From Thiomicrorhabdus sp. (GTDB lineage Bacteria; Pseudomonadota; Gammaproteobacteria; Thiomicrospirales; Thiomicrospiraceae): a stretch of DNA of 38,308 bases. A program made the translations under genes and the position numbers. This document shows, in pieces, positions 15,438 through 23,652 of this stretch. The notes below the pieces were generated by a model, which was given only the letters and a program-made list of their open reading frames with translations, was not told the origin of the DNA and did no database searches. The DNA lies in NCBI GenBank assembly GCA_015487015.1, contig WFQP01000039.1:1-38308 (forward strand), in the 5' to 3' direction. Position 1 is the first letter of the stretch, and the number at the start of each line of letters is the position of its first letter.

Positions 15438-16418
15438 ATGCTTAGGACTTGGCTGATTTGTGTGTTGGCTTTAGGTGGCTTATTTGGCGGCCTGCTAAGC
15501 AGTGCATCCTCTGCTTTTGCCGTGACGGTTACGGTCTCTATTCCACCTTTGGCGGGCATGGTAGCGCCTTTATTGGGCAAGGACGATCAATTGAATGTAT
15601 TGTTGAAGCCGGGCGTCTCTCCGCATGGGTTTCAGTTACGTCCCTCCCATTTACGTACCTTACAAAACAGTGATTTGGTGCTGTTTGTGGGCGGGGGCGT
15701 GGACGCTTGGATTGAGAAACCAGTTGAGTCGATGACAAAGCCGCATGTCAAAATGATGGCTTTGCCTGATTTAACTCGATTATCGGTTAGAGAGGGGGGG
15801 CTTTGGACAAAGAATGCCGATCGTGATACGCATGGTGACGGACATTCGCATGATCATGATGGGTACAGTGAAACCGATAATCATATTTGGTTGTCGTTGC
15901 CCAATGTAATATTAATGGTGCAAGCGGTTAGCAAACAGTTGCAATCACTTTTGCCGGAGCAAGCGCACGTGATTCAACGGCGTGAACAGCGTTGGTTGTC
16001 TACGTTACGAGCCACCGATCAACAGCTGATGCAGTTATTAGCCCCCGTTAAGGGTCAGCCGTTTTTGGTGTTGCACGATGCCTTTCAGTATTTTGAAGAT
16101 CATTATCAGTTGAAGGGGGTGGGAACGATTCGGTTAAACCCTGAGTTGCCCCCGAGTTTAAAACGGATTCATCAGTTGCGAGAGCAAATTAAAGCGGGCA
16201 AGGTTCGCTGTGTCTTTAAAGAACCCCAGTTTTCAGAAAAACGCTTGCAGGCGGTGATCTCTGGTTTGCCGATACGCGTGGGGTCGTTGGACCCAATGGG
16301 GCAGTTTGTTTTGCAGCGAACCCCTCAGCCTATTACCGATTATGTATTGTACGATGCCTTTTTAAAACAGATGGCTAATGCGTTTGTTGAGTGTTTGGCT
16401 GAGCGTAAAGGAAAATAG
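15438..16418 (+). CDS. znuA: Periplasmic zinc-binding protein ZnuA
   Basis: This cluster-A-I solute-binding protein delivers zinc to ZnuBC. A signal peptide (WLICVLALGGLFGGLLSSASSAFA) precedes the mature domain. Expected ligands are visible: His in PGVSPHGFQLRPSH, His in TDNHIWLS, and His in LVLHDAFQYFEDHY. A His/Asp-rich loop (DTHGDGHSHDHDG, about residues 131-143) is the typical low-affinity metal loop. LDPMG near the end is also conserved. The ORF track opens at TTG 15426; the ATG at 15438 (MLRTWL) gives a better signal peptide, though neither has a strong ribosome site. Its stop codon abuts the ATG of the broken GTPase gene, so the two were likely co-transcribed. Confidence 0.92.
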   Translation: MLRTWLICVLALGGLFGGLLSSASSAFAVTVTVSIPPLAGMVAPLLGKDDQLNVLLKPGVSPHGFQLRPSHLRTLQNSDLVLFVGGGVDAWIEKPVESMTKPHVKMMALPDLTRLSVREGGLWTKNADRDTHGDGHSHDHDGYSETDNHIWLSLPNVILMVQAVSKQLQSLLPEQAHVIQRREQRWLSTLRATDQQLMQLLAPVKGQPFLVLHDAFQYFEDHYQLKGVGTIRLNPELPPSLKRIHQLREQIKAGKVRCVFKEPQFSEKRLQAVISGLPIRVGSLDPMGQFVLQRTPQPITDYVLYDAFLKQMANAFVECLAERKGK

Positions 16419-16942
16419 ATGACTGAGCTGGCGTTAAATAAGCGTTGCATTGTGGTGACGGGATTACCCAGCAGTGGTAAAACGCGGGTGATTCAGGCGG
16501 CTTTAACGCAGTTACCCAGCTTAGCTAAAGAGGTGAGCCTGATTGAATCCACTGATGTTCGGTTGACTGAAGAAGAGAGTAGCCTCCTCAAGATCAATCA
16601 AGTTTGGTGTGGTTTTACTTCAAAGAAGGGGGGGGAATTAATTCCCCCCCCCCTATCGGCGTTGCAATTCTTCTCTTTTAAGGTGGGCAAACTCTCATTA
16701 GAGCATCTTTTATTTGGTTTGGACAGTTCAATACAGAACTTAGGCATGAAAATCGTTAGGGTGTAGGGGTTGTTGAAACCTTTGAGTATGTCAACTTAGT
16801 GGCGACTGAAGGCAGTATGCTCCGTTGGGATACCTTTGCAGCCAAACCCGAAGAGGTTGCGGGGACGCTGGTGATTGTGGGGATTGATTTGGAGTATTTT
16901 TGGTTGGAAGAGTTGGTGAATGCGAGCCTTTTACCTGGGTGA
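16419..16942 (+). pseudogene. Remnant of a COG0523/CobW-type GTPase gene
   Basis: The open frame gives 115 residues, starting with a P-loop (VVTGLPSSGKTRVI, residues about 12-25) typical of CobW-type metal-chaperone GTPases. After 16766 the same similarity continues in another frame: GVVETFEYVNLVATEGSMLRWDTFAAK...LVIVGIDLE...LVNASLLPG, ending at TGA 16942. Joined, MKIVRV plus KGVVET-like sequence resembles the CobW C-terminal domain. The middle of the family (switch II, the GCxCC metal site, NKxD) is missing. The missing part falls where a palindrome of G8-AATTAATT-C10 now lies. So there is one internal loss plus one frameshift near GTGTAGGGG. Position after znuA fits a zinc-related GTPase. 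A functional short protein is possible but unlikely. Confidence 0.65.
16628..16653. repeat. Palindromic pair of G-run motifs
   Basis: G8 followed by AATTAATT followed by C10 is a perfect head-to-head pair of the AATT form of the motif. It lies in-frame in the GTPase remnant (Lys-Gly-Gly-Glu-Leu-Ile-Pro-Pro-Pro), exactly between the N-terminal and C-terminal parts. Confidence 0.75.
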
Positions 16943-17062
16943 AAAATTGATATGCATTAGTGCGTACCAGCGGGGGTTTTGATGGTATCTTGTTGTTTTT
17001 TATCGGAAAAGGTGTGAAACTTCGTGCATCATTTTCAGTGGCTTTTAATGGACTTTTGGGTA

Positions 17063-17087
17063 ATATCCTACTAAAATGGTCGGATAT
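17063..17087 (+). promoter_or_regulatory. Candidate IscR (type 1) binding site upstream of sufB
   Basis: ATATCCTACTAAAATGGTCGGATAT is split here as ATATCCTACTAA and AATGGTCGGATAT. Against the E. coli type 1 IscR pattern (ATASYYGACTRWWWYAGTCRRSTAT) I count 21 of 25 matches, with mismatches placed symmetrically. It lies 45 bp before the sufB ATG, where repression by cluster-loaded IscR would fit. No iscR gene is in the window. The rest of the gap from the GTPase remnant (16943) to sufB shows nothing else clear. Confidence 0.55.
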
Positions 17088-17132
17088 TAAAGTTTAGACA
17101 TAATTTAGATAAAAATGTAGGCGATTACGTGA

Positions 17133-18620
17133 ATGGTTGACGCAAAAAACATCAGCGAATTAGGTTCTTCTGACACGCAGTATCAAGAGATTAATGATCT
17201 GCTGGATAAGAATCAGCATTATAAAGAGGGTTTTTTCACCTCTACGCATGTTGAAACCTTTAAAAAAGGGCTGAATGAAGACGTGGTGCGTGCAATTTCT
17301 GCCAAAAAGAATGAACCCGATTGGATGTTGGACTTTCGTTTAAAAGCGTTTAAACATTGGCAAACGCTAGATGAACCTCATTGGGCAAAAGCGGAATACA
17401 CGCCGTTAGATTATCAAGATTACAGCTATTATTCTGCTCCTACCTGTGGTTCGTGTTCTGAGGATGGTGTAGAAGCAGAGATTGATCCAGAAGTTGCCAA
17501 AGCGTTTGCAGAGTTGGGCGTGCCGATTGCAGGCGATGACGCAAACATTGCTGTTGATGCGATTTTTGATTCCATTTCAGTCTCGACGACTAAACGCGAA
17601 GATTTAGCCGAATTAGGTATTATTTTTTGCTCTTTTTCAGAGGCGGTACAAGACTACCCCGAACTGGTGCAAAAATATATGGGTACAGTTGTACCGTATC
17701 ACGATAATTTTTTTGCAGCGCTTAATTCGGCTGTGGCCTCTGATGGTACGTTTGTTTATATTCCTGAAAACGTACATTGTCCCATTGATCTGTCAACCTA
17801 TTTTAGAATTAATGAAGCCAAAACAGGGCAGTTTGAGCGCACCATTTTAGTGGCCGATAAAGGCAGTTATGTGAGTTATTTAGAAGGCTGCTCTGCCCCT
17901 GTTAGAGATACCTATCAACTTCATGCTGCGGTGGTGGAAGTGATTGTATTGGACGATGCCGAAGTCAAGTATTCGACCGTTCAGAACTGGTACCCAGGTG
18001 ATGATGACTGCAAGGGTGGCATCTTAAATTTTGTGACCAAGCGTGGGATTTGTGAAGGTAAAAATTCAAAACTTTCTTGGACACAAGCGGAAACAGGTTC
18101 GGCCATTACATGGAAGTATCCGAGTTGTATTTTAAAAGGGGATAACTCCATTGGTGAATTTTACTCTGTAGCATTGACTAACCGTCGTCAGCAAGCGGAT
18201 ACGGGTACTAAAATGATTCACATCGGCAAAAATACTCGTAGCACTATTATCGCCAAAGGGCTTTCGGCCGGAAAGAGTGACAATACCTACCGTGGACTGG
18301 TTAAAATTTTACCCAGTGCAGAGGGTGCGAGAAACTTTACCCAGTGTGATTCGATGTTGATTGGAGATCAATGTGGTGCGCATACCTTTCCGTATATTGA
18401 AGTCGAAAACGCAACGGCTCAGGTGGAGCATGAAGCCACTACGTCTCGTATTGGAGAAGACCAGCTGTTTTATTGTAAGCAACGTGGAATCAGTGAGGAA
18501 AATGCGATTTCGATGATTGTAAATGGCTTTTGCAAAGAGGTCTTTAGTGAGTTGCCGTTGGAGTTTGCACAAGAGGCCGAAGAGTTATTGGCCATTAGTT
18601 TAGAGGGCTCGGTTGGGTAA
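17133..18620 (+). CDS. sufB: Fe-S cluster assembly scaffold SufB
   Basis: At 495 residues this is full length for SufB, the core of the SufBCD scaffold on which Fe-S clusters are built. Family blocks are clear: [13 protein letters not shown] near residue 65, TVQNWYPGD, the [30 protein letters not shown] region, and [22 protein letters not shown], which includes the Cys shared with the SufD interface. The ATG at 17133 has a weak ribosome site. It is the first gene of sufB-sufC-sufD-sufS, all on the plus strand with gaps of 11-61 bp. No sufA, sufE or regulator is next to it. Confidence 0.96.
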   Translation: MVDAKNISELGSSDTQYQEINDLLDKNQHYKEGFFTSTHVETFKKGLNEDVVRAISAKKNEPDWMLDFRLKAFKHWQTLDEPHWAKAEYTPLDYQDYSYYSAPTCGSCSEDGVEAEIDPEVAKAFAELGVPIAGDDANIAVDAIFDSISVSTTKREDLAELGIIFCSFSEAVQDYPELVQKYMGTVVPYHDNFFAALNSAVASDGTFVYIPENVHCPIDLSTYFRINEAKTGQFERTILVADKGSYVSYLEGCSAPVRDTYQLHAAVVEVIVLDDAEVKYSTVQNWYPGDDDCKGGILNFVTKRGICEGKNSKLSWTQAETGSAITWKYPSCILKGDNSIGEFYSVALTNRRQQADTGTKMIHIGKNTRSTIIAKGLSAGKSDNTYRGLVKILPSAEGARNFTQCDSMLIGDQCGAHTFPYIEVENATAQVEHEATTSRIGEDQLFYCKQRGISEENAISMIVNGFCKEVFSELPLEFAQEAEELLAISLEGSVG

Positions 18621-18681
18621 AGATTTACCTCCCTAGCTTAATCGTCTATAAGACATTTAACGTTTAAAAAAGTAGTGAACC

Positions 18682-19434
18682 ATGTTGTTAACAATTGAAA
18701 ATCTTCAAGCTGAAATTGATGAAAAACAAATTTTGAAAGGGCTTAATCTGGATATTAAGCCCGGTGAGATTCATGCCATCATGGGGCCGAATGGTGCGGG
18801 AAAAAGTACCTTAGCCAGTGTGTTGGCAGGAAAGGATGCTTATGAGGTAACAGCCGGTTCTGTCATGTTTGATGGTCAGGATCTATTGGAGTTAGGTCCT
18901 GAAGAGCGTGCACGTAAAGGGCTATTTTTAGCATTTCAATACCCGGTGGAAATTCCAGGGGTGAGTAATAAGCTGTTTATGCAAACAGCAGTGAATGCGG
19001 TGCGTGAAGAGCAAGGACTGCTTGCATTAGACATGTTTGATTTTGATGAATATGCAAAGGACAAAATTGAGTTGTTGGAGATGCGTCCTGATCTGCTGGA
19101 GCGCTCTGTGAACGTAGGCTTTTCAGGGGGGGAGAAAAAACGGAATGATATCTTCCAGATGGCTTTGTTACAGCCTAAATTGTGTATTTTAGATGAAACC
19201 GATTCGGGATTGGATATTGATGCGCTGCGTTTGGTCGCCAATGGCATTAATGCATTGCGTTCAGAATCGCGTAGTTTTATTGTGGTAACGCATTACCAAC
19301 GATTATTGGATTACATTAAGCCTGATTTTGTACATGTTTTATACGATGGAAAAATTATAAAATCAGGTGGCTTTGAGCTGGTACACGAGTTGGAAGAGCA
19401 TGGGTATGATGAGATTATTCAACAAAGTAAATAG
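18682..19434 (+). CDS. sufC: Fe-S assembly ATPase SufC
   Basis: This 250-residue ABC-type ATPase powers the SufBCD scaffold. Walker A is GPNGAGKSTLA (about residues 34-44), the Q-loop is FLAFQYPVEIPGV, the signature is FSGGEKKRNDIFQ, and Walker B is LCILDETDSGLDID with the SufC-typical TDSGLD. It has no membrane partner, as expected for SufC. The signature codons happen to be a G7-AGAAAAAA tract, matching the interspersed motif, but this sequence is conserved protein and is better explained by the family than by the motif. Confidence 0.97.
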   Translation: MLLTIENLQAEIDEKQILKGLNLDIKPGEIHAIMGPNGAGKSTLASVLAGKDAYEVTAGSVMFDGQDLLELGPEERARKGLFLAFQYPVEIPGVSNKLFMQTAVNAVREEQGLLALDMFDFDEYAKDKIELLEMRPDLLERSVNVGFSGGEKKRNDIFQMALLQPKLCILDETDSGLDIDALRLVANGINALRSESRSFIVVTHYQRLLDYIKPDFVHVLYDGKIIKSGGFELVHELEEHGYDEIIQQSK

Positions 19435-19481
19435 TCATAACACTTCGCATTGTTTTGAGCGTTAAGGAATTTTTGAACAAG

Positions 19482-20867
19482 ATGTTAAAAAAGAATACCC
19501 GAAAAATTTCTCCGATGGCGAAAGCAGCCGTGAGTCACTATATTGAAGCCTCAGAGCAGTTAAATAAAGAGAGTGCTCAAGAAGAGGTGGTGGCTTGTCG
19601 TACACGTGCGCAAGCACTGTTGTTAACGCAAGCCTTTCCAACCTTGCGTGATGAAGCGTGGCAGTACACCAAATTAGTTCAGTTTGTTCAGAACCGTTTT
19701 GAGGTCGCTCATCTAACGCCTCAACAACATGGCTTAACGATCCGTGAAGTTCAAAGTTTTCTCCCCCCCTATCAGGCCATTAAACTTATTTTTGTGGATG
19801 GTGTCTTAGATAAGGCGCTTTCGGACGATTGTACCGCACTGCCAAAAGGGTTAAGTATTGAGTTTACGCGAGAGGCTGTTCAAAGCTCAAGTGAGGTTGA
19901 AGTATGGCTTGAACAGGAAGACTTGGTGAATTCCGAGCCATTTGGCGTGTTAAATAATGCTTTATTGGCGGAAGGGTTTGGGTTGAAAGTGGCTGAGAAT
20001 ATGGCCATTGAAACGCCTGTTTTTGTTTTAAATATACAAACGAAACTGAATCAAATCAGTGTGTTAAGTAACCGTGTTATGGTGGGAAAGAATGCCGAGC
20101 TGACCTTGGTTGAGCACTTTGTTACGCTGTTAAATGAAGCTGAGCAGGAGGGTGTGGAAGCTTGTACCAATGTGGTGACGGTGATGGATATTGCAGAATC
20201 TGCTCGTGTGCGTCAGGTGGTATTACAGCAACAGTCCGATTTGGGCTATTACTTCCATAATCAGTTTATTTTTCAGTCTGAACAAAGTGACTTTAATTCC
20301 TTTTACGGTGGCTTAGGTAGCCAGTTATCTCGCCACCAAAATCATCTGTTTATGAATGGTGAGCGGATTGAAAACTCCCAAAATAGTGCCTGTTTGGCGC
20401 ATCAAAAACAGCTGGTAGACTCCCGTACAAATACTCAGCATACGCAGGAGTGGGGTGCGAGTCGTCAACTGCATAAGTTTGTGTTAGCGGATTCAGCCGT
20501 GGGTGTTTTTGATGGCATGATTGGTGTAGCAAGAGCAGCGCAAAAAACTGATGGGCAGATGGATAATAAAAATTTATTGCTCTCCAATACGGCCAAAATG
20601 AACAGTAAGCCTCAGTTAGAAATTTATGCGGACGATGTAAAGTGTTCGCACGGTTGTGCAACGGGACAGATTAACCAAGATCAAATCTTTTATTTGCAAG
20701 CGCGTGGCATTTCAAAGCCAAAGGCGACTGAGATGATTACCAAAGCCTTTTTGATGGAGTCTGTAGAGACCATTGATCGAAAGGATATTCAACAGTGGGT
20801 GGCTCAGGAATTTTCGGAAGCTTTGTTGTCGGGTGCGTATTTTAAAACAGATACAGCGACGGAGTAG
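19482..20867 (+). CDS. sufD: Fe-S cluster assembly protein SufD
   Basis: SufD is the SufB paralogue of the scaffold, needed for iron entry. The C-terminal core is recognisable: DFNSFYGGLGSQLSRHQNHLFMNGE, THTQEWGASRQLHKFVLADSAVGVFDGMIGV-type blocks, and EIYADDVKCSHGCATGQINQDQIFYLQARGI, with the conserved Cys-Ser-His. The N-terminal helical part has DEAWQYTKL. The track starts at TTG 19455; an AAGGAA at 19464-19469 favours a later start, either TTG 19473 or the ATG 19482 used here. A C7 tract after TTTTCT encodes Phe-Leu-Pro-Pro, another motif copy but in a different reading phase. Confidence 0.93.
   Translation: MLKKNTRKISPMAKAAVSHYIEASEQLNKESAQEEVVACRTRAQALLLTQAFPTLRDEAWQYTKLVQFVQNRFEVAHLTPQQHGLTIREVQSFLPPYQAIKLIFVDGVLDKALSDDCTALPKGLSIEFTREAVQSSSEVEVWLEQEDLVNSEPFGVLNNALLAEGFGLKVAENMAIETPVFVLNIQTKLNQISVLSNRVMVGKNAELTLVEHFVTLLNEAEQEGVEACTNVVTVMDIAESARVRQVVLQQQSDLGYYFHNQFIFQSEQSDFNSFYGGLGSQLSRHQNHLFMNGERIENSQNSACLAHQKQLVDSRTNTQHTQEWGASRQLHKFVLADSAVGVFDGMIGVARAAQKTDGQMDNKNLLLSNTAKMNSKPQLEIYADDVKCSHGCATGQINQDQIFYLQARGISKPKATEMITKAFLMESVETIDRKDIQQWVAQEFSEALLSGAYFKTDTATE
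19756..19769 (-). repeat. G-run motif copy (7-base tract) in sufD
   Basis: The plus strand reads GTTTTCTCCCCCCC; on the minus strand it is G7-AGAAAAC. It encodes Phe-Leu-Pro-Pro in the non-conserved N-terminal part of SufD. Confidence 0.5.
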
Positions 20868-20878
20868 GATTTAGGATA

Positions 20879-22108
20879 ATGTCAGATATGCAATTAGACT
20901 TTGCTCAAATTCGAGCCCAATTTCCAATTTTAGATCAAATTGAAAATGGCCAACCACTGGTCTATTTAGATAACGGTGCCACGTCCCAAAAACCGTTGTG
21001 TGTGATTGAGAGTATTGATACCTATTATCGTTTGCAAAATGCTAATGTACATCGCGGTGTGTATGGCCTGAGTGAACGCGCGACTGAGCTGTATGAGGGT
21101 GCACGAGAAACTGCACGAACGTTTTTAAATGCGCGTTCGACCAAAGAAGTGGTGTTTGTTCGTGGCACAACTGAGGCTATTAATTTGGTGGCGCAAAGTT
21201 GGGCAAGAGCCAACTTAAAAGAGGACGATGAAGTCATTGTGACGGAGATGGAGCACCACTCCAATATCGTACCGTGGCAGTTATTACGAGATCAGTTGGG
21301 GATTCGCTTAACCGTTTTAAGAATCAATCAAAAAGGCGAAGTGTGCTTAAACGCGCTAAAAGGTTTGGTGTCTGAAAAAACCAAATTGCTAGCGGTGACG
21401 CATATGTCCAATGCATTAGGCTCGATTAACCCAATTAAAGAGATGGTCGAAATTGCACACTCTGTGGGGGCAAAAGTTTTAGTCGATGGCGCGCAAGCCA
21501 CACCGCATATGGCGGTGGATGTGCAAGATTTAAATTGTGATTTTTATGCACTTTCAGGGCATAAGATGTATGGCCCTACGGGCATTGGTATTTTGTATGC
21601 CAAAGAAGCTTTACTGGAAGCAATGCCACCTTATCAAGGTGGGGGCGATATGATCTACTCCGTGACCTTTGAGAAAACCGAATACAATGTATTGCCGTAT
21701 AAGTTTGAAGCGGGCACACCCCATATTGCGGGTGCGATTGGCTTAGCGGCGGCTATGAATTTTTTAAATGAGATTGGCTTGGATCGTATTGCGGCCTATG
21801 AAGCTGAATTATTGAGTTATGCCACCGAGCAGTTGAAGCAAATTGATGGCTTACGCATTATCGGCGAAGCGGAACAGAAAGGTGGGGTCATCTCGTTTGT
21901 GATTGATGGCATTCACCCACATGATATGGCCACACTTATGGATCAAGAGGGTGTCGCTGTTCGAGCGAGCCATCATTGTGCGATGCCCGTTATGCAGCAT
22001 TTTAATGTGCCAGCTACGGTACGTGCCTCATTTGGTGTCTATAATAATCTGGATGATATTGACCGCTTGGTTTCAGCAATTGAAGAAGCTAAGGCAATGT
22101 TGTTGTAA
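20879..22108 (+). CDS. sufS: Cysteine desulfurase SufS
   Basis: SufS takes sulfur from cysteine as a persulfide for the SufBCD scaffold, using pyridoxal phosphate. The 409 residues start with the family block YLDNGATSQKP; the PLP Lys is in FYALSGHKMYGPTGIGILY; the catalytic Cys is in VRASHHCAMPVMQHF, where most relatives have RxGHHCAQP, a mild divergence. RASFGVYNN near the end is conserved. It ends the suf operon. SufS usually works with SufE or SufU; neither is in this window. Confidence 0.96.
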   Translation: MSDMQLDFAQIRAQFPILDQIENGQPLVYLDNGATSQKPLCVIESIDTYYRLQNANVHRGVYGLSERATELYEGARETARTFLNARSTKEVVFVRGTTEAINLVAQSWARANLKEDDEVIVTEMEHHSNIVPWQLLRDQLGIRLTVLRINQKGEVCLNALKGLVSEKTKLLAVTHMSNALGSINPIKEMVEIAHSVGAKVLVDGAQATPHMAVDVQDLNCDFYALSGHKMYGPTGIGILYAKEALLEAMPPYQGGGDMIYSVTFEKTEYNVLPYKFEAGTPHIAGAIGLAAAMNFLNEIGLDRIAAYEAELLSYATEQLKQIDGLRIIGEAEQKGGVISFVIDGIHPHDMATLMDQEGVAVRASHHCAMPVMQHFNVPATVRASFGVYNNLDDIDRLVSAIEEAKAMLL

Positions 22109-22156
22109 ATTTTGTTTGATCGACGGTGAACACTTCTTAGGCGTATTCTGCGCCTG

Positions 22157-22164
22157 CCCCCCCC
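22157..22164 (+). repeat. C8 tract downstream of sufS
   Basis: A C8 tract followed by TCTCTTTTTTTT lies 48 bp past the sufS stop. A weak 5-bp stem (AGGCG/CGCCT) precedes it, but the T tract is too far from the stem for a typical terminator. The C-run is on the coding strand, as at other gene ends here. Confidence 0.4.
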
Positions 22165-22257
22165 TCTCTTTTTTTTCTAGTTAACCTAATTCTATTTTCT
22201 TTGGTTATTATGACGTTAACTGTTTAGTTCCAAAAATATTGTTATGGTGAGATTATT

Positions 22258-22719
22258 ATGAATAAGAAAAAGTTATCCATTCTGGCGGTTGTACTGTTAG
22301 GGTTGGCCTTTATTGTATTTGGGTTGGCAAAGCTGTCTCAGGATGTAAGTTTGAACGACTGGGAGAGTCAAGCAGCGGGTTATGCAAAGGCATTGCAACA
22401 GCAACAACAAACAGGTAAGCCAATTGTGGTGCTTTTTTATACCGATTGGTGTGGCAGTTGTAAGGTGTTAAAGGCTGAAGTACTGTCTTCGTCGGAGGTG
22501 AAAGCTTTTATAAATGATGAGGTGTTAGCGGTTAAGATTAATCCTGAGCTTAGCGCAGATGTGGCGGGTTTAGCAAAAGAGTTTGGGGTGATTGGTTACC
22601 CAATGGTATTTGTAGTGCTTAATAGAAAGAAAGGGGTTGATATTCGCTGGATTCGTAAAACCAGCCGTATTTCACCACAACAGTTTGTTGAGCAAGTACA
22701 GCAGGTTATTGGGCGTTAA
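22258..22719 (+). CDS. Membrane-anchored thioredoxin-like protein
   Basis: This 153-residue protein has an N-terminal membrane segment (about residues 5-25, LSILAVVLLGLAFIVFGLA) and a thioredoxin fold outside the membrane. The redox motif is FYTDWCGSCKVLK (CGSC), and the cis-Pro region is IGYPMVFVV. It probably reduces or transfers disulfides in the periplasm, similar to thioredoxin domains of DsbD type. The ATG at 22258 follows GGTGAG by six bases. It is monocistronic, and its 3' end converges on the third PEP-CTERM gene with 14 bp between. The partner is unknown. Confidence 0.8.
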   Translation: MNKKKLSILAVVLLGLAFIVFGLAKLSQDVSLNDWESQAAGYAKALQQQQQTGKPIVVLFYTDWCGSCKVLKAEVLSSSEVKAFINDEVLAVKINPELSADVAGLAKEFGVIGYPMVFVVLNRKKGVDIRWIRKTSRISPQQFVEQVQQVIGR

Positions 22720-22733
22720 TATGAGTTTAAGTC

Positions 22734-23465
22734 TTACTTAGTGACCAGTTGTTGTTTCTTTTTAGCACGTCTTGCAGCGCCAAACATCATTAAGCTGCCT
22801 AAGCCTAGTAGTGCAAGAGTAGATGGTTCGGGTACTGGAGATACCGCCTCTGCCATTGGTTCAGCAATTACAAAGGCACCTGTGGTTAAGTGTTGTACAG
22901 AGCTTGCCTGGTTGAAGGTGATGGAGCTGGTGCTGCGAGAGTCAGCAGTTCCAACCCATGAGTCGGCTTCTAACAGCTCGGTCAGAGTTGTAGAGGTCTC
23001 AATGTTGTAATCTGTACTGAAGTTGAGTTCTAATTTTGTTTCGGCATTGTTTTCAAAAAAGGCAATGCTGAGTCTATCACTTCCTGGTGTAAGGCCGTCA
23101 TAGCCAGGAAGCAGTTTAAGGTAGGCACTATCCGCCCCGATTCCATCAGAGATAAAATGAGTGACATCACCGCTTACGCTTGTATAGGTAATATCCCAGT
23201 CTGTTATGTTGTATTCGATGGATGAAAAGATGGGGGAGAAAGACTCATTAAATGATGGCGAGTCAAGGTCGGTTGTAAAGGTTCCGCTCAAACTACCATT
23301 AATGCTGTCATTAAGAGAGGGGCTACTGATTCCACCAGTAAGAGTAAATTCTTCGTAAGGTGTGGCGTGAGCTATTTGTGGCAGTAGAAAAGAAGACAGG
23401 ATAATTGTGCTTCTTAGCCCAATGGTTAAGGTTTTTTGATAAGCATTCCGCATTTTTAGAAACAT
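22734..23465 (-). CDS. PEP-CTERM sorting domain protein
   Basis: A predicted secreted protein of about 240 residues. The signal peptide is LTIGLRSTIILSSFLLPQIAHA after a basic start. The body is rich in Ser, Thr and acidic residues and shows no family I can name. The C-terminal signal is VPEPSTLALLGLGSLMMFGAARRAKKKQ: the PEP motif, a hydrophobic helix and a basic end. It differs from the other two tails, which share LMLGGLGLVGFMA. The start could be 23465 or the in-frame ATG at 23453 (MRNAYQK); the purine-rich AAAAGAG abuts the first and is 12 bases from the second. It has its own promoter candidate. Confidence 0.88.
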   Translation of the reverse strand: MFLKMRNAYQKTLTIGLRSTIILSSFLLPQIAHATPYEEFTLTGGISSPSLNDSINGSLSGTFTTDLDSPSFNESFSPIFSSIEYNITDWDITYTSVSGDVTHFISDGIGADSAYLKLLPGYDGLTPGSDRLSIAFFENNAETKLELNFSTDYNIETSTTLTELLEADSWVGTADSRSTSSITFNQASSVQHLTTGAFVIAEPMAEAVSPVPEPSTLALLGLGSLMMFGAARRAKKKQQLVTK

Positions 23466-23509
23466 CTCTTTTAGATAGTTTAAATGAGTGGTAAATAAAG
23501 ACCATGCTC

Positions 23510-23538
23510 ATAGTAGGTTTTACCTATACTTAAGTCAA
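23510..23538 (-). promoter_or_regulatory. Candidate sigma-70 promoter of the third PEP-CTERM gene
   Basis: On the minus strand TTGACT is followed 17 bp later by TACTAT. The palindrome TAGGT-AAA-ACCTA overlaps the spacer and -10, where a repressor could act. The same TTGACT and an AAACCTAC element occur before the first PEP-CTERM gene. Confidence 0.5.
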
Positions 23539-23652
23539 GTTTTTAGGGAGCGAAAAGTATGTTTTTTTTACAGAGTTATTCGTCTCATTTGTAAAAGCAT
23601 TGTATTATATGGCGCATAGAGTCAGTTTAATGGGATAGAAGTTGCAGCGGTT

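Noticed and set aside
15794-15800. G7 tract in znuA as a motif copy
   Set aside because: It is followed by CTTTGG, not AGAAA or AATT. It is counted as a run but not listed as a motif.
22139-22176. Intrinsic terminator after sufS
   Set aside because: The stem is only 5 bp and the T tract begins 13 bases after it, with a C8 tract between.
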